Counted from the stretch's first letter, positions 6,199-12,271 are shown. The stretch is 12,271 nucleotides of DNA from an uncultured Anaerotignum sp. (GCF_934277605.1 NZ_CAKQVD010000056.1:1-12271), one strand, 5' to 3'. The notes: generated from the sequence alone by a model not told the origin. Translations and numbers: made by a program.

Positions 6199-6966
6199 TT
6201 ATTTATTCTTTTCGTATAGGATACGCAAGCCCTTCAGCGTCAATACGGGGTCAAGCACATCAAAAATTTCGCCCTTGGGATCAATTACCCTTGCCAAGCC
6301 GCCTGTGGCAATGACCTTCATATTTGGCATGTGCAGCTTTTCCTTGAACTGCTCAATGATATGCTTGGTCTGCCCGATATGCCCAAGCACCAAGCCTGCC
6401 TGAAAGCTATCCACCGTGTTTTTCGCAATGATGGACTTCGGCGCTTTGATTTCGATTTTCGGCAGCTGTGCCGCCTTTTGATACAAAGCCTCTGCGCAGG
6501 AGGAAATGCCGGGCGTGATGAAGCCTGTGATAAATTCGCTTTTTTCATTGATGACATCAAAGGTGTTGGCTGTGCCATAATCAATGACGATGGCAGGGCC
6601 GCCGTAAATCTCATTTGCCGCCACCAAATCGACGATACGATCGGAGCCGACGGATTTCGGATCATCCCGCTTAATGACAATCCCTGTTTTCATGCCAACC
6701 CCCACCAGCATGGGTTCGATATTAAAATATTTCCGAATCCCCTGCGTGAGAGAATACATGATATCGGGGACAACGGAGGAAATAATAACCGCCTCAACCT
6801 TCCCTGCATCTATCCCTGCCGCATCAAAGAGGCCATGAATAAAAATGCCGGTTTCATCCGCTGTGCGATTGCCGCCGGTTGTCATTCTCCAACACTTTAC
6901 CAATTTTTCTTTTTTATATAAGCCCAAAACAAAGTTGGTGTTTCCAACATCAATTACCAAAAGCAT
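6199..6966 (-). CDS. coaX: Type III pantothenate kinase, copy B
   Basis: A 255-residue CoaX kinase that phosphorylates pantothenate in the first step of CoA synthesis; this family needs a monovalent cation and is insensitive to CoA feedback. The ASKHA-fold motifs are present: DVGNTN (6-11), RTADETG, SSVVPD, KTG, GSDRIVD with the putative catalytic aspartate, DYGTANTFD, ITPGI, KNTVDS and ATGGLA near the end. The only departure is N for T in the usual DFGTATT box. The start is the ATG at 6966, 7 bases after AGGAGG; the longer frame to 6990 would put that ribosome site inside the gene. It lies 53 bases downstream of a second coaX and, of the two, keeps the more complete motif set, so it is the likelier functional kinase. 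Confidence 0.93.
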   Translation of the reverse strand: MLLVIDVGNTNFVLGLYKKEKLVKCWRMTTGGNRTADETGIFIHGLFDAAGIDAGKVEAVIISSVVPDIMYSLTQGIRKYFNIEPMLVGVGMKTGIVIKRDDPKSVGSDRIVDLVAANEIYGGPAIVIDYGTANTFDVINEKSEFITGFITPGISSCAEALYQKAAQLPKIEIKAPKSIIAKNTVDSFQAGLVLGHIGQTKHIIEQFKEKLHMPNMKVIATGGLARVIDPKGEIFDVLDPVLTLKGLRILYEKNK

Positions 6967-6982
6967 CTGCTTTCCTCCTAAA

Positions 6983-7007
6983 TACCGCACAAAAAAAGCC
7001 TGTGGTA
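6983..7007 (-). other. Intercistronic hairpin between the two coaX genes
   Basis: On the - strand TACCACA pairs with TGTGCGGTA (one bulged C) around a T-rich loop. It lies in the 53-base gap between the coaX copies, with no T tract after it. It could stabilise or process the mRNA; it does not look like a terminator. Confidence 0.35.
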
Positions 7008-7019
7008 CTTTCTCCTGTG

Positions 7020-7799
7020 TTACCGTTTGTTTTTATTCTTCCCATAAATCAGCCGCAGACCATGCAGGGACAAAACGGGATCATAGACATCGAAAATGCC
7101 ATTTTCCTCCTCATAAATCACCTTGCCCAAGCCGCCTGTGGCAATGACCTTCATATTGGGGCAGTTGAAATGCTCCTTGATTCTCTGAATGATATACTTT
7201 GCCTCGCCGATATGCCCGACCACCAAGCCTGCCTGCATACTCTCTACGGTGTTTTTGGTAATCACGCTTTCGGGGTTGACAATTTCAAACTTCGGCAGAT
7301 TTGCCGCCCGCTGATACAGTGCATCTGCGCAGGTTTGCAGACCGGGCGCCGTTATGCCTGTCAAAAATTCGCCCTTCTCGCTGACAACATCAAACGTGGT
7401 TGCGGTTTCATAATCGACCACAATGGCAGGGCCGCCATAAAGCTCATACGCCGCCACAAGATTGACGATACGGTCTGTCCCCATTTCCTTCGGGTTTTCC
7501 ATCCGCAGATTGATGCCTGTTTTCAGGCCGGCACGCACCACAATCGGATCCTTCTTCAAGAATTTTTTAATGCCATTGAGTGTGGAATACATCACATCCG
7601 GCACAACAGAGGAAACAATGATCGCCTCAATATCGCATACAGAAACATCAGAATATGCAAAGAGGCTGCAAATCAGAAGCCCTGTTTCATCCGCCGTTCG
7701 TCCGCTTTTGGTGGAAAGACGCCAGCTTGCCACAAGACTTGCCTCATCAAACACGCCCAAAACCATATTCGTATTACTCACATCAATTACCAATAACAT
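7020..7799 (-). CDS. coaX: Type III pantothenate kinase paralogue, copy A, with altered motifs
   Basis: A 259-residue CoaX-family protein, by eye 55-60% identical to copy B along its whole length; the pair clearly arose by duplication. It keeps RTADETG, SSVVPD, KTG, the GTDRIVN segment with its aspartate, KNTVES and ATGGLG. Two motif glycines are replaced: DVGNTN has become DVSNTN (S8), and the DFGTATT box reads DYETATT. In this superfamily these glycines lie in the nucleotide and phosphate-binding loops, so weaker or lost kinase activity is likely, although the frame is intact and the rest is well conserved, which argues against a pseudogene. The start ATG follows AGGAG by 8 bases. It is the first coaX after the ECF S component gene and is probably co-transcribed with it. 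It could have kept a regulatory, heteromeric or altered substrate role. Confidence 0.85.
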   Translation of the reverse strand: MLLVIDVSNTNMVLGVFDEASLVASWRLSTKSGRTADETGLLICSLFAYSDVSVCDIEAIIVSSVVPDVMYSTLNGIKKFLKKDPIVVRAGLKTGINLRMENPKEMGTDRIVNLVAAYELYGGPAIVVDYETATTFDVVSEKGEFLTGITAPGLQTCADALYQRAANLPKFEIVNPESVITKNTVESMQAGLVVGHIGEAKYIIQRIKEHFNCPNMKVIATGGLGKVIYEEENGIFDVYDPVLSLHGLRLIYGKNKNKR

Positions 7800-7843
7800 A
7801 AAACCTTCTCCTATTCGGAATTTTCCTTCAGTATATTAGAACA

Positions 7844-7865
7844 GCGCAGGAAATCCATCCTGCGC
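7844..7865 (-). terminator. Hairpin between the ECF gene and coaX copy A
   Basis: GCGCAGGA pairs perfectly with TCCTGCGC (8 bp, 6-base loop), 34 bases after the ECF stop. On the - strand it is followed by TGTTCTAATAT, a poor T tract. It may be a weak terminator, an attenuator or an mRNA-stabilising hairpin that lowers coaX expression relative to the transporter. Confidence 0.45.
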
Positions 7866-7899
7866 CGTATGAATTTACATTTCTTTTTTTATATAGAAC

Positions 7900-8547
7900 T
7901 TATACCGTCTTTCTCGTATACAACGCTCTGCTGACTGCCTTGGAAACAATGCCGCCCACAATACAGCTGGAGGTCATTTCAAACGCACCGTTAATGCCGA
8001 CAAATGCCAGCACAAACAGCAGAGGGTTCAGATTACCCAAGGTCTGATTGATGCCCTGCACATATTCTGTATTCCAGAAGAACAGCAGCAGGGTACCCAT
8101 GAAAAACAATGTATTGAGGAATGCCGCAAAGAAGCCGCCGACAAAATAGCAGGCTGTTTTTCTTTTATCAACCCTTTGGACTGCTTTGAAAATAAGGCCG
8201 ACACAAAGGCCCATCAGCAATCTGGTGGGGACACAGGTCATAAATGTGCCGACAGGGTTAATGCTCAACAGCATAGAGCTGAAGGGCGAGGAGCCTGTCA
8301 ATGCCTGATAAAAGCTGGTTGCGCCGAACACGAACCCCAGCCATGCGCCTGCCTTGGGGCCCATCAGCATGGCACCAATCCCCACGGGAATCATCATCAG
8401 AGAGATGGACAAGCCGAGGGTACGGAAATAGCCCAAGGGTGTGAAGTTCATCAGCAGCAAAATACCTGTCAAAAGGCCCAATGTGGTCAATTCTCTTGCG
8501 GACATTTTATTTTTCTTTTCTGTTTGTGTGCTTACGATTTCGTTCAT
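7900..8547 (-). CDS. ECF transporter substrate-binding S component, PanT-like
   Basis: A 215-residue membrane protein of the ECF vitamin-transporter S-component family, which binds a vitamin and associates with a shared EcfA-EcfA'-EcfT energising module encoded elsewhere. After a polar N-terminus, five to six hydrophobic helices are seen. Family hallmarks are the GLLTGILLLMNFTPLG start, IPVGIGAMLMGPKAGAWLGFVFG, the INPVGTF...VPTRLLMGLCVGLIF stretch and a C-terminal helix pair. No helices or domains of the ATPase or EcfT type are present, so it is a solitary (group II) S component. Two pantothenate kinase genes follow on the same strand, so pantothenate is the most likely substrate, by inference; folate, thiamine and queuosine-precursor S components share the same fold. 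The start at 8547 has AAAGGAG 8 bases upstream; an in-frame ATG at 8604 lacks one. Confidence 0.85.
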   Translation of the reverse strand: MNEIVSTQTEKKNKMSARELTTLGLLTGILLLMNFTPLGYFRTLGLSISLMMIPVGIGAMLMGPKAGAWLGFVFGATSFYQALTGSSPFSSMLLSINPVGTFMTCVPTRLLMGLCVGLIFKAVQRVDKRKTACYFVGGFFAAFLNTLFFMGTLLLFFWNTEYVQGINQTLGNLNPLLFVLAFVGINGAFEMTSSCIVGGIVSKAVSRALYTRKTV

Positions 8548-8698
8548 TGGAAAAGCTCCTTTCATTCTCATTCTCATAGGATACAAGATGACTTGGAATA
8601 ACAATTGCTTGTGTGTTACGGCGAGGAGAAGCCTTCTATGCCTGCCCGAAAACGAGTCACGCTATTTCTTCCCGATTCTCTCTGTTTTTTACACAACC
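8548..8698 (-). other. Untranslated leader of the ECF-coaX operon
   Basis: About 150 bases separate the predicted transcription start from the ECF start codon. TTGTGT at the 5' end (8693-8698) can pair with ACACAA (8609-8614), closing a domain of roughly 90 nt that includes a G-rich part, which suggests a folded leader. I could not match it to a TPP, THF, preQ1, FMN or other known vitamin riboswitch core. The stem is only 6 bp, so this is tentative. Confidence 0.25.
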
Positions 8699-8704
8699 AA
8701 ATCC

Positions 8705-8732
8705 ATTATAACAGCAAATGCGGATTTTACAA
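8705..8732 (-). promoter_or_regulatory. Promoter of the ECF-coaX(-dusB) operon
   Basis: On the - strand TTGTAA (8727-8732), a 16-base spacer, and a perfect TATAAT (8705-8710). It lies in the gap after the DUF6145-like gene, about 160 bases before the ECF start codon. Confidence 0.65.
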
Positions 8733-8770
8733 TATTTTTCTTTGAATTTTTTGTTGCTTTTTGCAGCAAA

Positions 8771-9145
8771 TCAAAGGGTTTTTCCTTCCTCCTCTGCTCT
8801 GCGCATCAATTCCTGCTTTGCCAGCTCGCCTTCCTTTGTGCAAAAAATGACATACCAAAGCTCCATGGCACGAAACAGCTCCAGCTCCTCCTTTTGCAGA
8901 CGCTTGATTTCCAGCTCTGCGCCGATTTCATCAAAATCAAAATCGCCCTCATGCTTTACGGTTTCAAAATATACATCCCCGTTTTCATCAAAGCCGACCA
9001 AGAAGGTGCAGTTCAGCTTTTCCGCCATATAGACGCAAATACGCTTTAAGTCCTCCTTGATGGTAGCGGGCAGGAATTTAAATTCCTCCTCCATAAAATA
9101 TTTCTGCTCTTTATTATTGGCTGCCGCCAGAATTTTCTTTGCCAT
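8771..9145 (-). CDS. Uncharacterised DUF6145-like protein
   Basis: A 124-residue soluble, acidic protein with no signal peptide or membrane segment. The layout is MAKKILAAANNKEQKYFMEEEF, then FLPATIKEDLKRICVYMAEKL, a strand-rich middle (CTFLVGFDENGDVYFETVKHEGDFDFDEIG), and a long charged helix (about 77-120). The pattern of an N-terminal EQKYF, a LP..IK.DL helix and a GDF.FDEIGA..EIK..Q turn fits, from memory, the DUF6145 family of Lachnospiraceae; its function is unknown. The start at 9145 is supported by AAAGGAG 8 bases upstream, while the in-frame ATG at 9196 would start inside the preceding hairpin. It follows the thioesterase gene after a terminator-like hairpin and is probably the last gene of the ftsH cluster, read by partial read-through. 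Confidence 0.8.
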   Translation of the reverse strand: MAKKILAAANNKEQKYFMEEEFKFLPATIKEDLKRICVYMAEKLNCTFLVGFDENGDVYFETVKHEGDFDFDEIGAELEIKRLQKEELELFRAMELWYVIFCTKEGELAKQELMRRAEEEGKTL

Positions 9146-9170
9146 AACGCCTTCTCCTTTTCTCTCGAAG

Positions 9171-9209
9171 AAAAAGGTCTGTCGTACGGGACGCACTCCA
9201 GACCTTTCG
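9171..9209 (-). terminator. Terminator-like hairpin between the thioesterase and DUF6145-like genes
   Basis: On the - strand AAAGGTCTG pairs with CAGACCTTT, then a symmetric GA/GA internal loop, then GTGCG with CGTAC (one G-U pair) around a 3-base loop. Five T and CTT follow. Because no promoter fits in the remaining gap before the next gene, it probably works as a partial terminator that sets the level of the downstream gene. Confidence 0.7.
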
Positions 9210-9220
9210 GGTTTCGTTTC

Positions 9221-9622
9221 TTATTTTGTGCCTTTTTTGTTTACACGGCTGAGGAATTTATCCAGTTCAATGATGGCACGGCCATGTGTACCTTCGCAAA
9301 TCTTATCCACTTCATCATATGCCTTTACGGAATAGGTCAGCAGCTTGCCCTTTACCTCTGTTACCTCTGTCACAATGCGCACCTTCATGCCAACGGGTGT
9401 TGCGGCAAGGTGAGCCAAATCAAAGGTGGTGCCTACGGTTTCCCAGCCCTCCGGCAAAAAGGGAGCAACTGTGCCGATGGCTGTGCCTTCAATCCAAGAA
9501 ATCAATCTGGGGGATGCGAATACAGGCACCCTATCGTTGCCGAAATGAGATGCGGTATCGCCTTCTTCTACGATAAATTCTTTTTCAAATGTCATACCGG
9601 GTACAATGTTTTTGAAATCCAT
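9221..9622 (-). CDS. Hotdog-fold thioesterase, FlK (fluoroacetyl-CoA thioesterase) family
   Basis: A 133-residue cytoplasmic protein of the single-hotdog FlK-type acyl-CoA thioesterase family. Its alignment with Streptomyces cattleya FlK, recalled from memory, is good over the core: VFAS...WIE, then AHLAATPVGMKV, and GTHGRAIIELDKF. The positions of the FlK catalytic triad (Thr42, Glu50, His76) correspond here to S37, E45 and H71, so a nucleophile, acid and base are all available, with serine in place of threonine. The family hydrolyses small acyl-CoAs. True fluoroacetyl specificity is not implied, since relatives are widespread in anaerobes where fluoroacetate is irrelevant. The start ATG lies 3 bases after the ftsH stop and its ribosome site (GAGGAG) is within the last ftsH codons, so it is translationally coupled to ftsH. 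The physiological substrate is unknown. Confidence 0.87.
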   Translation of the reverse strand: MDFKNIVPGMTFEKEFIVEEGDTASHFGNDRVPVFASPRLISWIEGTAIGTVAPFLPEGWETVGTTFDLAHLAATPVGMKVRIVTEVTEVKGKLLTYSVKAYDEVDKICEGTHGRAIIELDKFLSRVNKKGTK

Positions 9623-9625
9623 GGT

Positions 9626-11533
9626 TTAGTTCTCCTCTCTGTTTTCCGTTTCTTCTGCGGGTTCCTCGTTTGCAATGCCCAACACATCATTGCGCACCTT
9701 TTGATCAAACAATGCACGGAATTCCTCGCCTGTTACCTTTTCCTTTTCGACCAACAGCTTTGCGGTGGCATGGAGCATTTCCATATTCTCCTGCAGGAGA
9801 CGCTTTGCCTCCCGATAAGCATCTGTCACGATACGGTTGACCTCCTGATCGATGGTTGCCGCTACGCCCTCGCCATAGTTTCTGGCGTGGCCCCAATCTC
9901 TGCCGATAAAGACCTCATCATTATCGCCGCCGAACTGGATGGGCCCCAGCAGCTCACTCATACCGTATTTTGTTACCATATCTCTCGCCATGGCTGTTGC
10001 ACGCTCGATATCGTTGGAGGCACCTGTGGTGATATCCTTGATGACCAGCTCCTCCGCCGCACGACCGCCCAAAAGGCTGACGATTTCCTGCTCCATCATC
10101 ATTTTTGTCATATACATTCTATCCTCGCCGGGAAGGGGCATGGTATAGCCGCCTGCCATACCCGTAGGGATAATGGAGATGCTGTGGACAGGGTCAAGCT
10201 CACTGAGCACCTCAAAGAGAATGGCATGGCCGCCCTCATGGTAGGCTGTGATATATTTTTCCTTTTCGGAAATGACTCTGGTTTTCTTTTCCGTACCGAC
10301 ACCGATTTTAATGAGTGCCTTCTGGATTTCTTCCATATCAATTTTCTTTTTGCCGTCTCTTGCGGTTAAGAGCGCAGCCTCGTTCAAGAGGTTTGCCAAA
10401 TCCGCACCGGTGAAGCCTGCGGTTGTCTGTGCAACGACCTTCAAATCCACCTCGGGTGCCATGGGCTTGCCCTTTGCGTGTACCCGAAGGATAGATTCTC
10501 TGCCCTTTACATCCGGTCTGCCGACATAGACCTGTCTATCGAAGCGGCCCGGTCTGAGCAGTGCGGGGTCCAGAATATCCGCACGGTTGGTTGCCGCAAT
10601 AATGATTACGCTTTCATTGATGCCGAAGCCGTCCATTTCAACCAAAAGCTGATTCAGGGTTTGCTCACGTTCATCATGCCCACCGCCAAGGCCTGCACCT
10701 CTGCGGCGGCCGACTGCGTCAATTTCGTCGATAAAGACGATACTGGGGGCATTTTTCTTTGCCTGCTCAAACAAATCTCTGACACGGGATGCACCGACAC
10801 CGACGAACATTTCCACAAAATCGGAACCGGAAATGCTGAAGAACGGCACGCCTGCCTCCCCTGCAACTGCCTTTGCAAGCAATGTTTTACCTGTACCCGG
10901 AGGGCCGACCAAAAGCACGCCCTTGGGAATCCTTGCGCCGAGCTCTGTGAATTTCTGGGGTGCCTTCAGGAACTGCACCAGCTCCTCCAGCTCACCCTTT
11001 TCCTCATCACAGCCTGCGACATTATCGAAGGTTACCTTATTTTCCCCCTCGACACTCATTTTTGCCTTACTCTTGCCGAAGTTGCTCATCTTTCCGCCGC
11101 CGCCCTGCATACGATTGAACAGCAGAATGAAGATGATAACCATAACAATCATCATAATGAGAGAGGGCACAACCTGAGAAAGCATGCTTTCCCGCTTTAA
11201 GTCCCCCACCTCGACCTTCACGCCGTTGGTAACCGCCTTTTCATCCAGAACCTGCTGCAAAACGGACATGCTCGGCACCTCAACGCTGATGATGCTGCCA
11301 TCCTTCAGCTTTGCCTCTGCCGTACCATAGTCCCCAACCTCTGCATTCTTAGCTACCACCACGGAGGCCACGTTATTTTTTTCTAATTGCTGCAACAGGT
11401 CGCTGTAAACATATTCCTCCTGCGCAGTATCGTTGCGCTGGGGAAGAATCTGCGGCCCTGTATACGCAAGTGCTGCCAAAATAACAACAAAAATCAGCAC
11501 ATAAATTCCGATAGGTTTAAAATATTTGTTCAA
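9626..11533 (-). CDS. ftsH: ATP-dependent zinc metalloprotease FtsH
   Basis: A 635-residue membrane-anchored AAA+ protease that unfolds and degrades membrane and some cytosolic proteins as a hexamer. A transmembrane helix (about 7-25), an extracytoplasmic FtsH_ext domain (about 26-120) and a second helix (about 121-140) lead to the AAA domain with Walker A GPPGTGKT (210-217), Walker B VFIDEID, the pore loop MFVGVG, and the second region of homology ending in RPGRFDR. The M41 protease domain has the zinc site HEGGH (432-436), where most FtsH have HEAGH, and the third ligand D508 in ASNDIERAT. The C-terminus is acidic, as usual. The start codon is TTG, with GAGGAGG 7 bases upstream. It has its own promoter, follows hpt as in many Firmicutes, and is coupled to a thioesterase gene. 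Confidence 0.97.
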   Translation of the reverse strand: MNKYFKPIGIYVLIFVVILAALAYTGPQILPQRNDTAQEEYVYSDLLQQLEKNNVASVVVAKNAEVGDYGTAEAKLKDGSIISVEVPSMSVLQQVLDEKAVTNGVKVEVGDLKRESMLSQVVPSLIMMIVMVIIFILLFNRMQGGGGKMSNFGKSKAKMSVEGENKVTFDNVAGCDEEKGELEELVQFLKAPQKFTELGARIPKGVLLVGPPGTGKTLLAKAVAGEAGVPFFSISGSDFVEMFVGVGASRVRDLFEQAKKNAPSIVFIDEIDAVGRRRGAGLGGGHDEREQTLNQLLVEMDGFGINESVIIIAATNRADILDPALLRPGRFDRQVYVGRPDVKGRESILRVHAKGKPMAPEVDLKVVAQTTAGFTGADLANLLNEAALLTARDGKKKIDMEEIQKALIKIGVGTEKKTRVISEKEKYITAYHEGGHAILFEVLSELDPVHSISIIPTGMAGGYTMPLPGEDRMYMTKMMMEQEIVSLLGGRAAEELVIKDITTGASNDIERATAMARDMVTKYGMSELLGPIQFGGDNDEVFIGRDWGHARNYGEGVAATIDQEVNRIVTDAYREAKRLLQENMEMLHATAKLLVEKEKVTGEEFRALFDQKVRNDVLGIANEEPAEETENREEN

Positions 11534-11601
11534 GAGCGTTCCTCCTCATTTCCGTTTCTTTTTTACAGATGATTTTCAAAATCAGACCATATCAAGATAT
11601 A

Positions 11602-11630
11602 ATTCTAACATACTTTCCAAAGAAACGCAA
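11602..11630 (-). promoter_or_regulatory. Promoter of ftsH
   Basis: On the - strand TTGCGT (11625-11630), a 17-base spacer, and TAGAAT (11602-11607) preceded by TGT, an extended -10. The expected start near 11595 gives an ftsH leader of about 60 bases. No CIRCE repeat or other heat-shock operator is seen. Confidence 0.6.
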
Positions 11631-11642
11631 CGCAGGATTTTT

Positions 11643-11673
11643 GTGGAAATGCGGAAAAGCCGCCGTTTTCCAC
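11643..11673. repeat. Inverted repeat between hpt and ftsH
   Basis: GTGGAAA pairs with TTTCCAC around a G/C-rich centre that contains a second nested repeat (GCGG/CCGC). It sits between the hpt terminator and the ftsH promoter. There is no T tract on either side, so it is not a plain terminator; its role is unknown. Confidence 0.4.
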
Positions 11674-11676
11674 AAG

Positions 11677-11714
11677 AAAAAGCCATTCTCTACCGTTTTG
11701 ATAGAAAATGGCTT
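11677..11714 (-). terminator. Terminator of hpt
   Basis: On the - strand AAGCCATT-T-TCTATC pairs with GGTAGA-G-AATGGCTT around a 5-base loop, about 15 bp with one G-U pair. The transcript then runs into TTTC. It lies about 70 bases after the hpt stop. Confidence 0.85.
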
Positions 11715-11736
11715 ATGGTAAGACAGAGGAATCCAT

Positions 11737-11757
11737 TTGGGAAACTTTGTTTCCCAA
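11737..11757. repeat. Short perfect hairpin in the hpt 3' region
   Basis: TTGGGAAAC and GTTTCCCAA form a 9-bp perfect stem with a 3-base loop, 26 bases after the hpt stop. No T tract follows on the hpt strand. It probably protects the mRNA 3' end or is a decayed terminator. Confidence 0.45.
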
Positions 11758-11782
11758 GCCCTTCCACTGCCTCAAAATCATC

Positions 11783-12271
11783 TTATTCATCAAAATGCAG
11801 CACACCGACATAGGGCAGATTTCTATACTTCTGGGCATAATCCAGACCATAGCCCACCACAAAGGCATCGGGAATGGTAAAGCCTGTGAAGTCCGCCTTA
11901 ATATCCACCACACGGCGTTCGGGCTTATCCAGAAGGGTTACCAGCTTCAGCTTTTTGGGATTTCTGCTGATCAGAAGCTCCTTCAGCTTTTTCAGCGTTC
12001 TGCCTGTGTCAATGATATCCTCAACAATCAGCACGTTCTTGCCTGTAATATCCGCATCCAGATCCATTTTGATATTGATATTGCCGGAGCTTTCCGTACT
12101 GTTGCCATAGCTGGAAACACTCATAAAATTCATGGTTACGGGCATTTTCATTTTCTTTGCCAAATCCACGATGGTCACAACGGCACCCTTCAGCGCACAA
12201 ACCAGCTCCACCTGCTCATCGCCAAATTCCTGATATAATTCATCTGCCAGCTCTGCCATTCTTCGGTCAAT
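11783..12271 (-). CDS. hpt: Hypoxanthine-guanine phosphoribosyltransferase (5' end beyond the window)
   Basis: Salvage enzyme that converts hypoxanthine or guanine plus PRPP to IMP or GMP. The frame runs to the last base of the window (IDRRMAEL...), so the true start lies outside; the internal ATG at 12259 is an ordinary codon with no ribosome site. About 162 of the usual 175-180 residues are present. Motifs seen are LVCALKGAVVTIVDL (PPi loop), MSVSSYGNSTESSG (flexible active-site loop), the PRPP-binding VLIVEDIIDTGRTL, LLDKPERR and DAFVVGYGLDY (purine-binding). The short C-terminus (VGVLHFDE) is typical of bacterial Hpt. It precedes ftsH on the same strand, a common Firmicute order (tilS-hpt-ftsH), but a terminator and a new promoter separate them here. 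Confidence 0.95.
   Translation of the reverse strand: MDRRMAELADELYQEFGDEQVELVCALKGAVVTIVDLAKKMKMPVTMNFMSVSSYGNSTESSGNINIKMDLDADITGKNVLIVEDIIDTGRTLKKLKELLISRNPKKLKLVTLLDKPERRVVDIKADFTGFTIPDAFVVGYGLDYAQKYRNLPYVGVLHFDE

Noticed and set aside
5284..6219. 311-codon + strand frame opposite dusB
   Set aside because: Shadow of a clear tRNA-dihydrouridine synthase, with no initiation signal.
7020..7799. coaX copy A as a pseudogene
   Set aside because: The frame is complete, the ribosome site is good, and most motifs and overall similarity to copy B are kept; altered function fits better than decay.
8441..9049. 202-codon + strand frame across the ECF promoter and the DUF6145-like gene
   Set aside because: It runs antisense through a consensus-like promoter and a gene with a clear ribosome site; no initiation signal or family resemblance.
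9284..10369. 361-codon + strand frame opposite ftsH and the thioesterase
   Set aside because: Antisense shadow: it spans parts of two well-recognised genes, has no ribosome site and resembles no family.
1..12271. CRISPR arrays, transposons, prophage genes or toxin-antitoxin modules
   Set aside because: No regularly spaced repeats, transposase motifs, integrase or attachment repeats were seen. The XRE gene pairs with membrane proteins rather than with a recognisable toxin.

Overview
The window looks like chromosomal DNA from a Firmicute (Bacillota), most likely an anaerobic member of the class Clostridia near the Lachnospirales. Signs of this are near-perfect AGGAGG ribosome binding sites before almost every gene, TTG starts on two genes (copA and ftsH), a DUF348/G5/3D wall protein, the hpt-ftsH neighbourhood, a solitary ECF S component and type III (CoaX) pantothenate kinases. 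The genus is not established; an Anaerotignum-like organism is only an impression. There are no tRNA or rRNA genes, CRISPR arrays, transposases or phage genes.

Layout. Positions 1-312 are a long untranslated leader with two clear RNA stems. It precedes a secreted 3D-domain (MltA-like fold) cell-wall protein (313-1110), which ends at a strong terminator. Next is a copper-homeostasis unit on the + strand: a promoter with a perfect TATAAT box, a CsoR-type operator (1228-1246), a CsoR-family repressor (1272-1535), and a Cu+ P1B-ATPase read from a TTG (1579-4119). The ATPase ends in a second HMA domain that looks exactly like a CopZ chaperone and has its own ribosome binding site and ATG inside the reading frame (3913). 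A bidirectional terminator (4141-4177) separates it from the rest.

Everything to the right is on the - strand, so it is read from right to left. The order is: hpt (partial, cut by the window end), a terminator, a promoter, ftsH, a FlK-like hotdog thioesterase, and a DUF6145-like protein. Then come a second promoter, an ECF S component (PanT-like), two tandem coaX paralogues, a terminator, dusB and a terminator. Last is a promoter with TTGACA-17-TATACT, which drives a small XRE repressor, a four-TM membrane protein and a 53-residue two-TM protein.

How the genes fit together. CsoR would release its operator when it binds Cu(I), inducing the exporter and its attached (or separately made) chaperone. 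The ECF S component and CoaX form a plausible route from external pantothenate to phosphopantothenate. FtsH (membrane quality control), Hpt (purine salvage) and DusB (tRNA modification) are housekeeping genes. The points most worth a second look are the CopA-CopZ fusion with an internal start, the two diverged coaX copies (one has lost motif glycines), the small membrane protein in the XRE operon, and the unassigned leader RNA before the 3D gene.
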